From Isoetes taiwanensis (taxonomy: Eukaryota > Streptophyta > Lycopodiopsida > Isoetales > Isoetaceae), in contig JAJEKV010000099.1 in NCBI GenBank assembly GCA_021234155.1, forward strand, positions 2,424,165 through 2,488,164: 64,000 bases of DNA. The letters are read 5' to 3'. Position numbers and translations under genes: made by a program. Positions 12,521 through 25,904 of this stretch are shown here, piece by piece; within the stretch, counting starts at the first letter, position 1; each line of letters begins with the position of its first letter. The notes under the pieces are model-generated. The model was not told the origin of the DNA, ran no database searches, and worked only from the letters and a program-made list of their open reading frames with translations.

Positions 12521-13001
12521 GATTGAGGTCTAGAGACTTTTGGGACCAAGGTGATGAATCCCCGCTAGAGTTGGATGTAACGAGCAAGAGGACCAAGCCC
12601 CAAAACACCTCCCACAAAGTCCGGTCCAAGAGCCGTCCCAAAACTCCACAAAGAATTCGGAGGGAAGCCATCGGGGCTGGGGACTTACCGTAGCCGAGAG
12701 AGCATAGTACTTTAAATATCTCCTCTGCTACCGGTGACGCAAAGAGAGTGTGGTTGTCATCTGCAGAATCTTATGTGCCCACTAATCTGGGCCAACCAAA
12801 GAGAGATTTGGGATTGATAAGAAGATGGGAGATTGTCCGCTTTGAATTGAGCCCGAAAGTCATCCCGAATAAACGCCTTGATAGCCCCGATCGAAAAGTA
12901 TATTTTGACAGCTTATCTTTAATTGAAGTAATCATTTCTCTGCTAATCCGCCCCCTGCCATTCTAAAGAAGCACTTAGAGTTTTCATGATCCGACTCTGC
13001 A

Positions 13002-14020
13002 TTACCACTTTGTTTTAGAACGAACCACAGCCCCGGCTTCCTCCTCCTCAATAGCTTTGGCTTTTATTTCCAGTTCCTCCTCTAAGGATTGTTTGTCTCT
13101 GTTATGGGGATCAAGTAACAGATCCTGCTTGACTGCCCTTAGAAGGTTGTACACGACATTTTTTTCTTTCTTGAATTTCAAGCATTCCTCCTTGCCCCAT
13201 TTCTTGATCCACATCTTCATAAGGCTGATCTTTTTAACCCAAGCCTTCATGGAAGGTAGGCATTCCAGATTAGTTAGAGAAGCCAGGAAAGTCCTAAAGG
13301 GTCTGCAGAATGCCTCCTTCCCTAATAGGGAGGTATTGAACTTGAAAGGCACATTCCCTCCTCTTCTTTTAGTAGGGATGCTCTCCAACACTAACTTTTG
13401 TGGCACATGGTCTGAATGAGAGAAAGCAAGCTCTCCTTCAACATAACATCTGTCCATGAAGGAGGCTGTCCTATTAGCCATGTAGAACCCATCTAGTAGT
13501 AAGCGATACTCTGTCATGCCCACTCGCTTTTATTAGACCGAGAATGCAGCGTTAGATGGAGGAATTAGGGAGAAGCCAACGCTGTTTAGAAGTGAGTTCC
13601 ACGTAACTTCCTCCTCTTGTAGCAAATTCCTGTGCAACCCAATTTTTTGATCCCATACATCTGTCATATTCAGATCCCCTCCAAGGACCCAATTTTCAAC
13701 TCCAAAACCCTGATGAGTTATCCATCCAGCTCTATCTCTCTCCACATAGTCGCCCTTTTCTGCGGTATATTAGAGGCATAAATGTTGATGAGCCCCCACA
13801 TACAATTATTTGTTTCAAAAATTACAACCTGCCATCTACCACTTCCCCCTGCATATTGATATTTTTGGACTTGTCCCTTCCATAAGATACAGGTGCCTCC
13901 TTTAGTTCCTTCAGCCGCACAACTAAAGGAGGAGTAATTACCTCCAATCCAACTGCCAATGGACCTGGCCTCAAAGTCTGGAAGTCTATGCTCCTGAAGA
14001 AGGATGACATCCGCCTTCAT
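13002..14020 (-). pseudogene. LINE endonuclease domain
   Basis: The region starts MKADVILLQEHRLP, the N-terminal strand of APE-type endonucleases with the catalytic E of LLQE. INIYAS and GGDLNMT (the GDxN catalytic motif) follow, then FSHSDHVP (the terminal SDH motif). The three segments (to about 13718, 13745-13533 and 13523-13002) are separated by a frameshift near 13720-13745 and a double TAA near 13524-13535. The open frame upstream of 14020 belongs to flanking DNA and not to the element. The function was nicking target DNA for retrotransposition. Confidence 0.85.
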
Positions 14021-14037
14021 AGACAAAGCAAAATATA
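14021..14037. repeat. LINE target-site duplication, 5' side
   Basis: AGACAAAGCAAAATATA, a perfect match to 10105-10121, immediately upstream (reverse strand) of the truncated LINE start. Confidence 0.9.
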
Positions 14038-16057
14038 GAATACAGGCTAGAGACATAAAAAATTGATATGCCTTGGAAGGGGAAAGACAATGAACGAGAC
14101 CTCCCAAGTTCAAACAATGCGTAAATGGAGCAAACAAATTCAAAATTATGGTGCGACAAAAGGCCATGGAAACTAGGTGGTCATGAAAATACTATATGCC
14201 AAAATGAATGCTCATATCCGAACAAAAAATGAAAATGACAATGCAATATGCACATATGAAAGAGCAAACTTACCATTGAGAAAATATGTAATCGGAACAA
14301 AACACGTGCTCATATGAAAGAGCATATTAATGGAAAGCGAAGGGCTAATAGAATATATAATGGACCAGAAGAGCAATGGGGTAAATCAAGAATAGAAGGA
14401 AGGGAATGAACTACCTAAAAGGACCAACTAGAACTAAAAAATCTGGAGGTGAAAGTGCAATAATAGGACAATACGAAGGAGAGGAGCCAAGATCGTAAGA
14501 AAAATGACTAAAGAAAATATCACGGAACTGAGATTAGCTAGCGGAAGCAAAGATATCATCTACGATGCGTAATAGCCCAAAGGTGCACAAACTAATTTCC
14601 AATTCCCATAGAAACAAGCGAAAGTCCAAGTAGCAAGCAACAAAAAGCTAAAACAATGATTAAAGAATGCCAAGATTACCAAAGAGTACAAATATCTAGC
14701 CAAACCAAAATCCAAAATGCATCATTTCATGCTGGAGACTATGAAATATATGCAACGATAAAATGAACCATGGGCAGAGCGAACACACACCAAAAACGTC
14801 AGTGCAATAATAGGCCAACATGTAAAAACAAAGAAATTATCAATACCCACGACAAAGACGGGAACAAAAAATGGGCACAGATGTAGGTGGATTCAATCCT
14901 CGAAAAGGCTAAATGACAAAGTGGCAAAAGACAACCAGATAATATAACAAGAATCAATCTTGCCGAGATAGGATTCGCTTGCTAGATTCTCACCAAGATA
15001 ATGATTAGGCAAAGTTGCCTAACGAACATAAAGTGGTGAGTTATAAAGTGGTGAGTTAATGGAGCAAACGAGTGGTTGATGGAGGAAGAACGTGGGCATA
15101 AAATAATGGAGTAGGTAACATGGGCCAACAAACAAATAGTCAAACATCTAGCCCACTTGGGGAACTAGGAAACATCGCTACCTAACACATCAAAAAACAA
15201 AAGAATATGACAATCAAAAAACAATCTTGAGCCAGAACAATGGAAGGAACAATGGAAGGAACAATGGAAAGTACTCACAGCCAACCGAAAATACGAACTA
15301 GAGAAACATGGATGTGACATGGATAGATTTAAAAACTGCCGTGTAACATCCCATCCACGCTCAAAGCAGGACCAAAACCATGGAAAACTAGTAAGCATAT
15401 AATCATATGTAGAACATATGTGCTCTTAATCTGGTGCATCAACTATGTTAGAGACAAATCTCACTTATTAACATCACCCATACTCGTCACTTATCATACA
15501 CAGTTCTGTAATCTGTCGTTTTGATACCAGCATCATGTATTGTGTGATAGTCCATGCATAACAAATCAATTCTTAAAAGTCAAACCTATACAGTCATACA
15601 AGCTGAAAAACAGTATGTCCTTTATCCGCAGAATGAATTTCATGGTAGATATGTACACATTATACCAAAAAAAGACCGGCCTCAGAAGGCCTCACCTCCA
15701 AAGATAATCATCTAGATGCATCTTGCCCTAATGCATCTTAGCAAACTATCGCTGACCTATTGCCCATGACAAGCGCTAGCTTTACATCAACAAATGCCTA
15801 CGCTTCGTTGGATGCCATTACTATAGCAAAGGGTGCCCCAAACTACCGAGAAAACAACCAAAGATTTACTTGGGCCTACAAAACAGTAACAAAGGACTAC
15901 AACAATGCAAAGAATATCATGCAACACACTATGCAACAGATTGATATAACATGCATGCCCTATCTTTTTCATGTACTAGCTAAGACAACTATATCATTCT
16001 TGCAGCCCCTAGCTTTCGACATGCATATGCAAGGACATCCAAACTAGACTACAAGAA
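14038..16057. other. Intergenic, no gene supported
   Basis: A-rich spacer resembling the purine-rich half of the 4.9-kb repeat in composition. There is a small GAACAATGGAAG triplet repeat near 15237-15267. The 95-codon frame at 15760-16047 (+) has no recognisable domain or splice context. Confidence 0.4.
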
Positions 16058-16234
16058 CATCCCAAAACATGGCAACCTTTATGGATCTACACCTACACAA
16101 CTGGATTCATTTTGTGTATCCAAGCACAAGCAAAATGCTGACTGGGTAGCTCTCTATATAACCCATAGAAGCCTGACTTCATGTTCTTGGACAAATATAA
16201 AATCCAAATCCCATCGGCACTTATTCAATCACGA
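16058..16234. repeat. Diverged partial copy of the 17-kb repeat
   Basis: ATCCCAAAACATGGCAAC, then GGGTAGCTCTCTATATAACC and CATCGGCACTTATTCAATCA, match 17281-17640 in the same order. The copy is shorter and lacks the CACCTCGGCC part. Confidence 0.7.
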
Positions 16235-16380
16235 CCCGGCGGCTCGATTGTTTTTACGTCTGTCGTCGCATTATCCTTTATGGACGTCTAGTACCTCATG
16301 AAACGTACCGAATCGTCCTTGCCGACATGAAAAAAAAGCGCAAAAGTTCAATGAAAATTTTTAAGCACCGTACTTATCAC

Positions 16381-16423
16381 AAGTACTTATGCGGGACGTT
16401 ACTAACGTCCTAATAAGGTACTT
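16381..16423. repeat. Near-perfect hairpin, about 21-bp arms
   Basis: AAGTACTTATGCGGGACGTTA is followed after one base by the near-complement ending in GGTACTT. It lies in an otherwise featureless AT-rich region. It could be a tiny foldback element, since no gene is near enough for a terminator role. Confidence 0.5.
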
Positions 16424-17278
16424 AACATGTCTAGTGGAGCAACTAGTGCAATATGTCCCTTACTTCTCCTTGCATCCCTTTAGGCCAATTGCTAGGGAAG
16501 AAATACATCATTTTACCAAGTTAATATACCATTTGCCAAGTTAATACCAAGTTATAAGAAATAATTCATTTAATTTCTTTCAAATATCAAGCTCACAAGT
16601 CGTGATGTTGCTTTCATGTTTTTTTTTGTGATAGTTTAACATTCGAATGATGTTAATGTAGAAAATCATATGGTTTTAGATCAATAGAGAGTTTCTCATG
16701 ATTCATGATTCAACAAGAGTCAAACAACAATTCAAATGGCTTTGCCCTTCCAAATTGTTAAAAAAGATAAAAAAAATAAAAGAGTCGGGAAAAGTAACCA
16801 AACCTAGCATTCTAGGTCACGACCACAATTTAGCTATACAGTTCATACAAGAGAAAAACAGTAAGTTCTTGAGCTCTATCGACTTTTATTTCATTTTTCT
16901 AGCTTGTCATGAACTTGAACTTCCACTACCAGTAGGTGTCTACTTGAAAGCCATCCAAATTATTTGAAATGCATCTTGGGTAAGTACAAAAAAATAGATC
17001 GATTTACACCATAGCTTCTTTTCTCGATCAATTGCGCCTTTGATTGACAAAAATGCCTCCTAAGAAACTCTATTGTGGGAAAAAAACAACCAGCATGTGT
17101 ACTTGGGCCCTTCTATGAATATAGTTTCCGTTTAGTATGAATAAGTGCAATTTCATATATACTTAATAGGAATGCAAAGAGATCTACAAATCTATCTCAT
17201 TGGTAGCAAAGTCCAAGGTCATGTAGCATAACTATGAAAATTTAACATTTGGCGGAGTACTAAAAACTTACTAGGCGT
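16424..17278. other. Intergenic, nothing recognised
   Basis: AT-rich spacer. An 89-codon frame at 16698-16967 has no recognisable domain. Confidence 0.4.
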
Positions 17279-17706
17279 ATTATCCCAAAACATGGCAACG
17301 TGGATCTACACCTACTAAACAAAATTGAAAAAACGTCCACTTAACGCAAAATTTGAGTTCCCAACGTCTTATAACCGTCATAGAAGCGGCTTCATGCCTA
17401 GTACTGATTTGTACTAATATAAAATCCACGTCGCATTTACAACAATCGGACCGCGATGTATGCAAACACCTCGGCCACATTCTGCTATAAGAGCTTGCAG
17501 CAAAATGCCACAAAGAACACAAACAATAAACAAAATGCTTTGTTGGGTAGCTCTCTATATAACCCATAGAAGCAGCTTCATGTTACTGGACAAATATAAA
17601 ATCCAGCGCATCGGCACTTATTCAATCACTACACGATGTATGCAAACACCTCGGCCACATTCTGCTATAAGAGCTTGCAGCAAAATGCCACAGCAACACA
17701 AACAGT
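17279..17706. repeat. Tandem repeat, 180-bp unit, 2 copies
   Basis: GCAAACACCTCGGCCACATT and the following bases are identical at 17462 and 17642, a period of exactly 180 bp. A degenerate third copy lies at 16058-16234. The duplicated frame MQTPRPHSAIRACSKMPQ is a by-product. Confidence 0.85.
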
Positions 17707-20680
17707 AAACAATTTCAATTCAAACCAACAATAGCCGTTTTTATAGGACTATGCAACAGATGGTCGAACTAGTTCAACTTCTAAGCAAGATTTTCCAAGA
17801 CTTCAAACAATGAATTCATCATATCTGAATATTCAAATGGATCAACTCGTTCCTTTAATGATCGTATTACAGCTACAATATCTATCTGTCTTAAAAACAT
17901 CATCAAATATCCAAAGAACCAAGATGAACTAGACTCTTAACCATCTTCTTTTTTATTTTGGGAGAGGGTTGGTATTTGTGCCAGGGCCGCATGTAACGCC
18001 GCATGCGGCGTTCCCTTCATCTTGCGACCCCCCTGCGGCATCCAAGTTCCCCCTGCTGGATCCGAGTTGACAAAATTAAGTGCAGATTTTGAAATGGTCC
18101 GCTAGCATTCAACGAGGAATCTAAAGTGAAGGAAAAATTAGGATGATTATTTCGAAATTGGTGCTCAGCTCATTGTTGCCCCTCTGCAGATTCCTCTTCC
18201 GTCTCATTTGCCTGTCTCATTTCGCACTAAGGTGCATCAAATACTAAGCGCACTAAGAGTGAGTAGATCTGTAGGTAAAGCACAGTGGTGCGGCGACTCA
18301 GCTCGGTGTGTCCGTGCAAAAAAACATCATTTGTTTCTCAGGTGTTTCAGGATTTCTAATTTCAGGTGCCAGCTTGGAGGCTTAAGAGTGTTGGACTCTT
18401 ACTTGGAGGCTTCTTACTGATCAGGTCGGTCTTTCTACTGCAATTCCACATTCCCAGTCCATAAACGCCTTGATTACTATTCCTTTTTTTTATTCTTTAT
18501 TTTTTATGTTGCGATGTGGTCCTATTCTTTATTTTTTATGTTGCGATGTGGTCCTGCTTCTACTTGATGCTTTATGTCAGTCTTGAGCTTCAATAAGTTA
18601 TGGATATGTGTTCAAGCCTTTTTATGTTTTCGCCCAGCAGGATTCTATATACAAGGGTGGATCCGTTCTAGACTGCAATTCGTAAGGATCCAAGAACATT
18701 GCAGTCCGTAAACACCGTGAGTTTGATTTTTTTTTTTTTTAATTATTATTTGTTGAGATCTGGTCGTGCTTCTACTTGGATGTTTCTACAGTACATTGAT
18801 GCTTCGTAAAGTTGTACCTTTTGTTATAATTTCGTAGTTTTTGTGAGCTTAGAGATAGAGGTTGGCAATATCCATTTTGGATTGCTCCTTGATATATGTT
18901 CTATTCATGATCGTGCAGCAATGTATTGGTTTTCCTGCTTACAACTCTGCAGAATTTATAAAAGCTCTATAAAGATTTATCACAAATTTTGTATCCTGTT
19001 TGGATTCTAACTTCTCTGGCAATCCAGGTGTTATCTGTGAGTATCATCACTTCTTTATAAATCTAGAAACCTGTAAGTGAAATGCTCACCTCTTTAAATA
19101 AGTTCAATTTAATACATTCCGTATGCATTTTGGGTGTCGTAAACAATGCCTTGGTCTGCATCTCCTCCTCACAGATTGCTATGTAATGTCTAAAAGTTTC
19201 TTGGATGCTTGCTGCACCTATGCCATTACTCTGATCTTATCTTAAATTTCACTTGGGCTCTACGAATAAATTCTTTTAATGCATGAAGACATCATTTTCC
19301 CATCTTTTATTTTTTGCATGAGGTGGACTGGTATAAAGAAAGACTGTTGTCCTATTTTGCCCTGCTGTAACAAGTGTGATGGTAGACCATAGTAGCACGA
19401 TGTGATTTAGATGCATCATTCCATTTTCGAAATGTACTTATGGAGAAAAAACAGAGCACTAAGGACAAAGCTACAACATCTTAAAGTCTGGATACAAATT
19501 ATTGCTATGTTTTTTTGCAATTCACTTCCATTTAGATAAGGCATGACATCTTTTTTGGCCTTGAACCTGAAAGATGTAAAGGATCTGATTGCATAAGCCC
19601 ATGCATGCTTCTATCCAACATTTTCTGCGTATTTGATCGCTTTCAATTCAATGCTTGCTACATGCTCTTAAAATGAGAAGAGCAAATGTGTGGATTGAGC
19701 CATATGAATGATTGTAGTTAGATGCAGCTGGCATATAGCAGTATTAAGGGAGCATGCATATAACATCATTAAGGAAGGAAATTTGGAAGCATATGACATG
19801 ACGTTTCGATGGCATTCCGACCATCTTTTTGGTGATGGTGCCTATAATGCTGTTTTGAGAATCCAGAGGGTTGGATGAGACACTGAAGGGGTGCCATTGT
19901 AGCCAAAACATACTACGAATATTCAGAAATGCAAAACTTAGAGAAATGTAGGAGAGATCTGCAGAATGGAAGCAGTAATTTCAGCTGTTGATTCATTATA
20001 CTTCACAACATAAAAATTAACATTATAACTAAGCATTGAATATTATTGTTGGATGCGAAATGGATTCAAAAGATGTACCTGGTCTTTTAAGAAGCACAAG
20101 CTTTCTGCAGGAGGATCTAAAAGCATGCATATAACAGTATTAAAGGAGCAAATTTAGAAGCATATGTCATGACATACCTTGCATGATATGACAGATGCAG
20201 TATCCATAGTGATTGGATGATGTGATTGGATCCAGTGTCCATAGCGATTGGATGCTGTTAGTGCTTAAAAGGAGGAGGATGGTATTGCCAAAGGTGATCC
20301 ACTATTTCCCCAGCTCTGCATTCACCAACCAAACGACATGTAAGTCTCTCATAGTACAAATGTCTGCACGTTCTTTGCTAAAGCATTTATGGACAGGTTG
20401 GCTCATTGGCTAAAGCATTTGGGGTCTAATTGTTTCCTCCATGAATAGAGTTGCGAGAAAAACGCCAAACATACCTGAGAATATGTATCATGGATTTATT
20501 GAGCTTCTTGATTTATCATGTAGAGTGCGTAAGCATTATTCATGGTAGTTTATATACTGATTTTGTGCATTTGCTACAGAAAGGAGAAAGACAAAATCCA
20601 GGCTGATGGGAATTGTGCTTCTTGATATCAAGGTGAGTTGGCATACAATTTTGTTTTGTGCAGATTGTATGCTAGGACTA
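17707..20680. other. Intergenic, possible untranslated exons only
   Basis: There are T-rich intron-like stretches. A possible exon at about 20580-20630 lies between TTTGCTACAG and GTGAGTTGG. Its frames give only short peptides, so I call no gene. There is a small tandem duplication (32-bp unit, ATTCTTTATTTTTTATG...) at 18492-18555. Confidence 0.35.
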
Positions 20681-22329
20681 GCTATCTCTATATAATGGTT
20701 TGGAGCAAACTGAAATGTAAGCAAGATTTCTCTACGTGGCAACCACATTAACCATTTTGATGGCAATAAAGTGATCGTGCATTTAGATAATATGGAATTA
20801 TTTCTTTTGCTCTCTGTTTTCAATCTCTACAATAATAGATCATGGTGACCATAACTTATCATAGTACATGCAGGGATACATGGTAAAGGTGAACTATATT
20901 GCCATTTTCTTTCGTGGAGATTATGAAGAGTATTGGATATGTGAACAAACAATAGAGGTTATGCCATCTTCAAAGACTTTTATGCTATATGCAAGATGCT
21001 AAATGCTGAAGATGATCATCACATTAACCATTTCTTCTGTGCAGGTATGCTTCAACATTTTAAATGGATGCATGTTGCTTTATCAGGTAGGAGATCTGCA
21101 AGTAGGTAGTAGGAGATTTGCAAATTCACAGATATCTGAACATTATGTCAGGCAATTGTTAAGATATGCAACTGCCAGTTAGTTCAATTAAAAGTTCATA
21201 GGTCTGGATAATGCCATTTGCAAGCCACAGACATTTAATGGATAGCAGATGCCCATCAGAAAAATGCCAATTAAGAGTAGCAAGGACTTTGTCAGCCTGG
21301 AGGGGTCTCTGAAGTAAATTTCAAAAGTCACACTACTATATTTTACATGTTGGAATACAATCGTAAATGGTGTAGAAAGCCAGTTAAAATCACATATATA
21401 TTGTAGCACGGCAATGGTCTTATAGACCTAAGTTTTATATTATAGCAACACAATTTGAGGTCGTATAATTGCAATTATGGTGTGAGATTTATTCATTGAC
21501 ACCATCCAATTGAGAAACAAATTGTTTTTTGTGGGGGAATGCAAGTTAGACCAATGAAAATCTTAGTGCAGAGTTGCCAAGCATGCAGTTCTGTTGCAAT
21601 GGCTTTGAGGCTTCTGCGTATTATTCCAGAACATATTCAAGTATTTTGATAAACAGGGTGTTATCTCAAGTTATTCCTCAATCATGTGCTGCAGACTAAT
21701 GCTCTGTTAACAAATAGTATAGATTGATAGTCCTTATTTGCTAGGCATCGTTGGAAACTGGGTATTGTTCGGCAATATAAGGATTGGTCCAAGATATTGG
21801 AAACCTGTCATTTTCTAGAATGATTCAAAAGATCACCTTTTAGATCCTGTTCTTAATGCCATTGTTCCTTTTTTATAAACTATGATTTTTTTTCCATACT
21901 TTTATGAACCAACCGTACACATAAATACAAGTGGCTCAATCACGTTTAATAACTTAAATGCTAAGGTTCGATTTGCTATGCAATGTAACTTTAATGACGA
22001 CTTTTTGTTGAAACCAGTTCAACCATGGGCATTTTCATACAATGCCATTCATTGTTATTTAGGCATAAGATAGATTTAAATGTTAAAAGCTGAAAAGGTG
22101 GCTTACAGTAAAATGTACATCCACTTGAATTTACAATTTCTATAGCAATTACTTGGTCTCCATTGTTAATCTCTAGGTTAATTTTAGTGATTATGTAACA
22201 ACTTAGAAATAAGGTTTTATGCGTAATCTCGCTTACAGTTATTGCATCAACCTTTGGCAATATGACGTGTTAGTATGCTACTTTAAATAAACCTTTTGCT
22301 ATATACCTTTGGTAATATAACATGTTAAG

Positions 22330-22720
22330 TATCTTTGGAACATATATGATGCCAAACTCCGGATGTTGTACGACAAAATCCCGGATATCAAACACTTAAA
22401 AGATTGGAGACTATATTAGAGAAAACTAGGCGTCGGGTACGAAGACGTGTGGCCAAAGCTAGAGCATTAGCAAGAGAATTTGAGAATGTTAGCTTAACGC
22501 CCGGAAGCACAACAATGGCATCATGTTTGACAGACCAATGTGAGAATGTGTTCGCTGGAGGTAACATTGCAGCAATGCTTGGTGAGTATTCTGGACATCG
22601 CGACGTAGTGCAGGCTACCATTCCCATGCAAAGTGAGAATGTTGTTGCAGATAGTGGACGTTTGTTCCGTATCTATATTTATCTATTTCCACCTACACGT
22701 ATATTGCCTTCGATGCATTG
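22330..22720 (+). pseudogene. Coding-like fragment before a Helitron-like end
   Basis: A frame open through about 22350-22748 encodes a basic stretch (KTRRRVRRRVAKARALAREF) followed by a small-residue-rich region. No ATG is at its start, and the upstream part also reads sensibly in a second frame (LYDKIPDIKHLKDW). The protein family is not recognised. It ends within 100 bp of a Helitron-type 3' terminus, which suggests a captured host fragment. It may also be chance. Confidence 0.3.
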
Positions 22721-22781
22721 TGCGCATTCACGACACAACCACAACTAACGCACATAAATGCCCACATACGTCCACGACTAA

Positions 22782-22811
22782 TGCCCGGCATCGCCGGGCA
22801 CACGTTTCTAG
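22782..22811 (+). mobile_element. Helitron-like 3' terminus
   Basis: An 8-bp perfect stem (TGCCCGGC, loop ATC, GCCGGGCA at 22782-22800) is followed by CACGTTT and then CTAG, with T as the next host base. A GC-rich hairpin a few bases before CTRR, inserted before T, is the standard Helitron 3' end. The 5' TC end was not located; ATCTCTATATAATGG near 20684 is only a candidate. Confidence 0.6.
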
Positions 22812-23922
22812 TGTTCTTTTATTGTGCCAGCCAGCTATAACAGACTTATGAATCCATTTTGCGACACATTAATATTTTATCAAGAGAAAGGGGATGTCTT
22901 TTAGCCTTAATTCCGTTCATCTGTTTTACCTCATACATGCAATACATACCTGATTCTTAAACTCCCATCACGAGCATTCATCCTTGTCCGTTTGTTTGTT
23001 GTACAGGTATCCATCGTTCCATCCATATCTCTTTGAGAGGAAAAAATCGGCTACTACGGGTTTCCCTCTTGCATCGATAAACACCGGTCAAAGTAAAACT
23101 TTCAAAGACCGTTAAAACCGGCAGAAAAGATCTATTTTTAGGTAAATCTCGATGCCCATAGCATCCAAGGCCCTGAGTACAATCACATGTAAAACAGTAG
23201 GCAGGGATATCCTTAGCTTCACGATTCAAACAAGCATGGGTTAGAAGGACAGGAACCATAGATGAATGGCTTATGTCTAGCATCCACGACACAGCCTTTG
23301 CTGAATCATCAAAAGAAGAAAGGAAGAAGCCATAAGTCCCAAGGAACAGGATAGAGCCACTGTCTAGCGTCCAAGATCCGACCAAAAGCGGATAATCTGG
23401 CCAAGGCATATAGGAACACCGAAAAAACACAACCACCAAATACAAATGGAAAAGATGGAAAGAGCGCAACACAAATCTAGAATAATCGATCCAACCAAGG
23501 GCGGGGAAACCTCAGAGATCTTGTCAAAGAGGAACCAAAAAGAAGCTCTGGGCATAGAAAGAACGACATAGAACACGATGCATGGAACCCACTAAACAGA
23601 GAAAGAGGAAAAACGATGCACGTAAGCCGCGAATAAAAAATGCGAAAAAGAGGATCGATTGTAGATTCACCAAATCAGAAAAAATGGAAAACAGATGCAA
23701 GCACAATATAAGCAGATGCATGACAATATAAATCAAAATCAAAGAACGGGAAATAGATGCCATAGAACTGAAGGAAAAGACGATACCATCATCGGATGAG
23801 GAATCAACCAAAGCTAACCTATTCAAAGCTTATCTGGTAGATGAATAGGTTTGTAAAACAAAAAATGCCTGTACAGGTGAGATTAAGATTGTTCAAAGCA
23901 GATGATCGAGAAGGGATACAAT
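22812..23922. other. Intergenic, no gene supported
   Basis: Reverse-strand frames at 22978-23826 are hydrophobic and have no recognised motif. They are not called. Confidence 0.4.
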
Positions 23923-24087
23923 GGAAGGTAGGTAGAGGCGCTAATGACAAAAACAAAGCTCAAGAGAACGCCGATAAGGAAGAAGTAGAAGAGACATGTA
24001 TATAAAGGAAAATTGGGCTCAGAATAGCAAATGACGTCCCTTGCCAAAGAATGGCGGTTCTATTGCTTCGCAATAGAACCTTGACAT
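23923..24087. repeat. Solo copy of the 165-bp hairpin block
   Basis: It matches 7421-7586 almost base for base, including the perfect hairpin (24056-24080) and the trailing TTGACAT. The flanks on both sides are unrelated to the 4.9-kb repeat. Confidence 0.85.
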
Positions 24088-25904
24088 ACCAATTATTCAA
24101 CATCAATGGCATATAAGACATCATTGTAAGTGAAAATGTATGATTCTACAGATGCCACTCCATCAAATGATTGAGTTCACTTGAGGTTCATATTATCGTC
24201 GAAACTTTATAATTCACCCCTTTCATTGAATGGGATTCCAGTCAATTGGTAAATGGCCCTACTTGTGGGAACTCGATATGAAATGGGAGCCTAGAATATA
24301 AATTGATCCAGATATTACCCGTAAAAGTAAAGCTGGAAATTTACCTTCTAAAAAGTCAAATAGTCATGCCTCCAAAATAGGTCATGTGTTCACCTGCAAC
24401 ATGTGCAACAGTCATAATCTTACTTTAAAGAAAGAAACCTAAAAATAAGAAAAGCACAAGATAAAGGAAAAGTTATCAGGACATTGTTGAGCCAAAAACC
24501 AAAATAAACATGAGGCAAACAGTGTCATGACATTCACAATTTGAATTGTTTGACATTGGTTTTCTTTTCCATGCATTGAAGTTCTCTTGCAATTTATAGC
24601 ATTTACATATCAAGACTGGTCCTACTAAGAAAGAGCCAAAAAGAAGTATATAAGGTTCGTGCATCCATAGAGCAGCAAACCATTATATAAGTATACGATA
24701 ATTGTTAACTATATGCATGCAATATGTCACAGAAAAAATTAACAAATCAGTTATGTTCTATCCTCTTGATGCTCCATTTATATTGTTCCAAAGAGCTAGC
24801 TTTAGTTTTCAGGAGAAGTTTCATAGCACTTTATAGTCTTTGGCACATTAAAGATAAAGCCAGACATTGTATCTATTTGTGAGAATTTAAAGAAATGAAA
24901 TAAGTGAGAAGTCGATAAACTTTTAATGGATTAAAACACATACCAGCACTTGATTCAATAATTTAGTGCCAGATATACATAGGTTTCAAATCTAGGAAGA
25001 ACATGAGAGATCACGTGCATAGCATCCAAATTGCAGAATTAGAATGCCTTGCTTGGAGATGAACAATTCATAGAGAACCTAGTTAATATTAGTAGAGTGG
25101 ACTTAGCTCGATAAATAGGGCATTGATATGGTTTGAAACATATAGCTCATGAAAACATTGAATAGAATGGGTCCCATCGTGGTTCAAACATGGGCATACC
25201 ATGATATGGCAGTAAAAACATTCAAAACAAAAAGAAGTACTGGCTCACTTCATTACCCCATTCTATAGTGTCTTGGCCAAGCTTCTTAAGATCGTGCATA
25301 AATAATACTGTCCTCTTGTCTTCTGAGCGAGTGTCGAATATTTTCTAATGTCAAATTCTCACCGAGATCTACTGAAACATCTGATGTGGCGCTGCAATTT
25401 CACCAAGCAGATCAGCATAAATCGTATTTAAAAGATTGCCACAAAATATTCAGCTGATAGGACTAAAAAGAACAGAAGAGCTCTACCAGCGTACGGACTA
25501 ATAAGACAATAATATAAGAACAACAAGAAGAAGAATGAACTAACCCAGAAAGAGCATTTTCAGCAAGAGCATGCAGAGGTCCCGCTCTGCTAAGAATGGG
25601 CACCCAAGCTGACATTCTTATGACCTAAACTTTGGACTGGGAACTGAAAGACAAATGCTTTATGCCTGCTTCGCTCTTCAACTCCCACTATTCTTAAAAC
25701 TCGCTAGAGTAGCAAAATAGGAGCATCGAGGAAAAATACCCTGAGAAAACTCTATTCTATATCAAAATCCTATTATTTCACCTCCTTAAATTGAAACTTA
25801 GCGCCAAGAGTCCCAATAACAGAGCAAATCCACAATGTCCTCATTCCTTTCATCGTGGCATATGCATGCCGGATTGGAAGGGTCGAAATTAGGAAGGGAT
25901 AAAA
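24088..25904. other. Intergenic, nothing recognised
   Basis: AT-rich spacer without supportable open frames or repeats. Confidence 0.5.

Larger units (their letters stand above)
10122..14020 (-). mobile_element. 5'-truncated L1-like LINE
   Basis: A reverse-strand non-LTR retrotransposon of 3,899 bp. In element order it has an APE-type endonuclease (14020 to about 13300), a linker, a reverse transcriptase (about 12520-11640), an RT C-terminal region (11640-11400), a zinc-binding RVT-type tail (11086-10739) and a 3' UTR ending in 13 A residues (T at 10122-10134). It is flanked by a perfect 17-bp TSD (10105-10121 and 14021-14037). The 5' end falls at the start of the endonuclease, so ORF1 and the 5' UTR are missing. 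This is typical of incomplete target-primed reverse transcription. Frameshifts and stops make it inactive. Confidence 0.93.
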
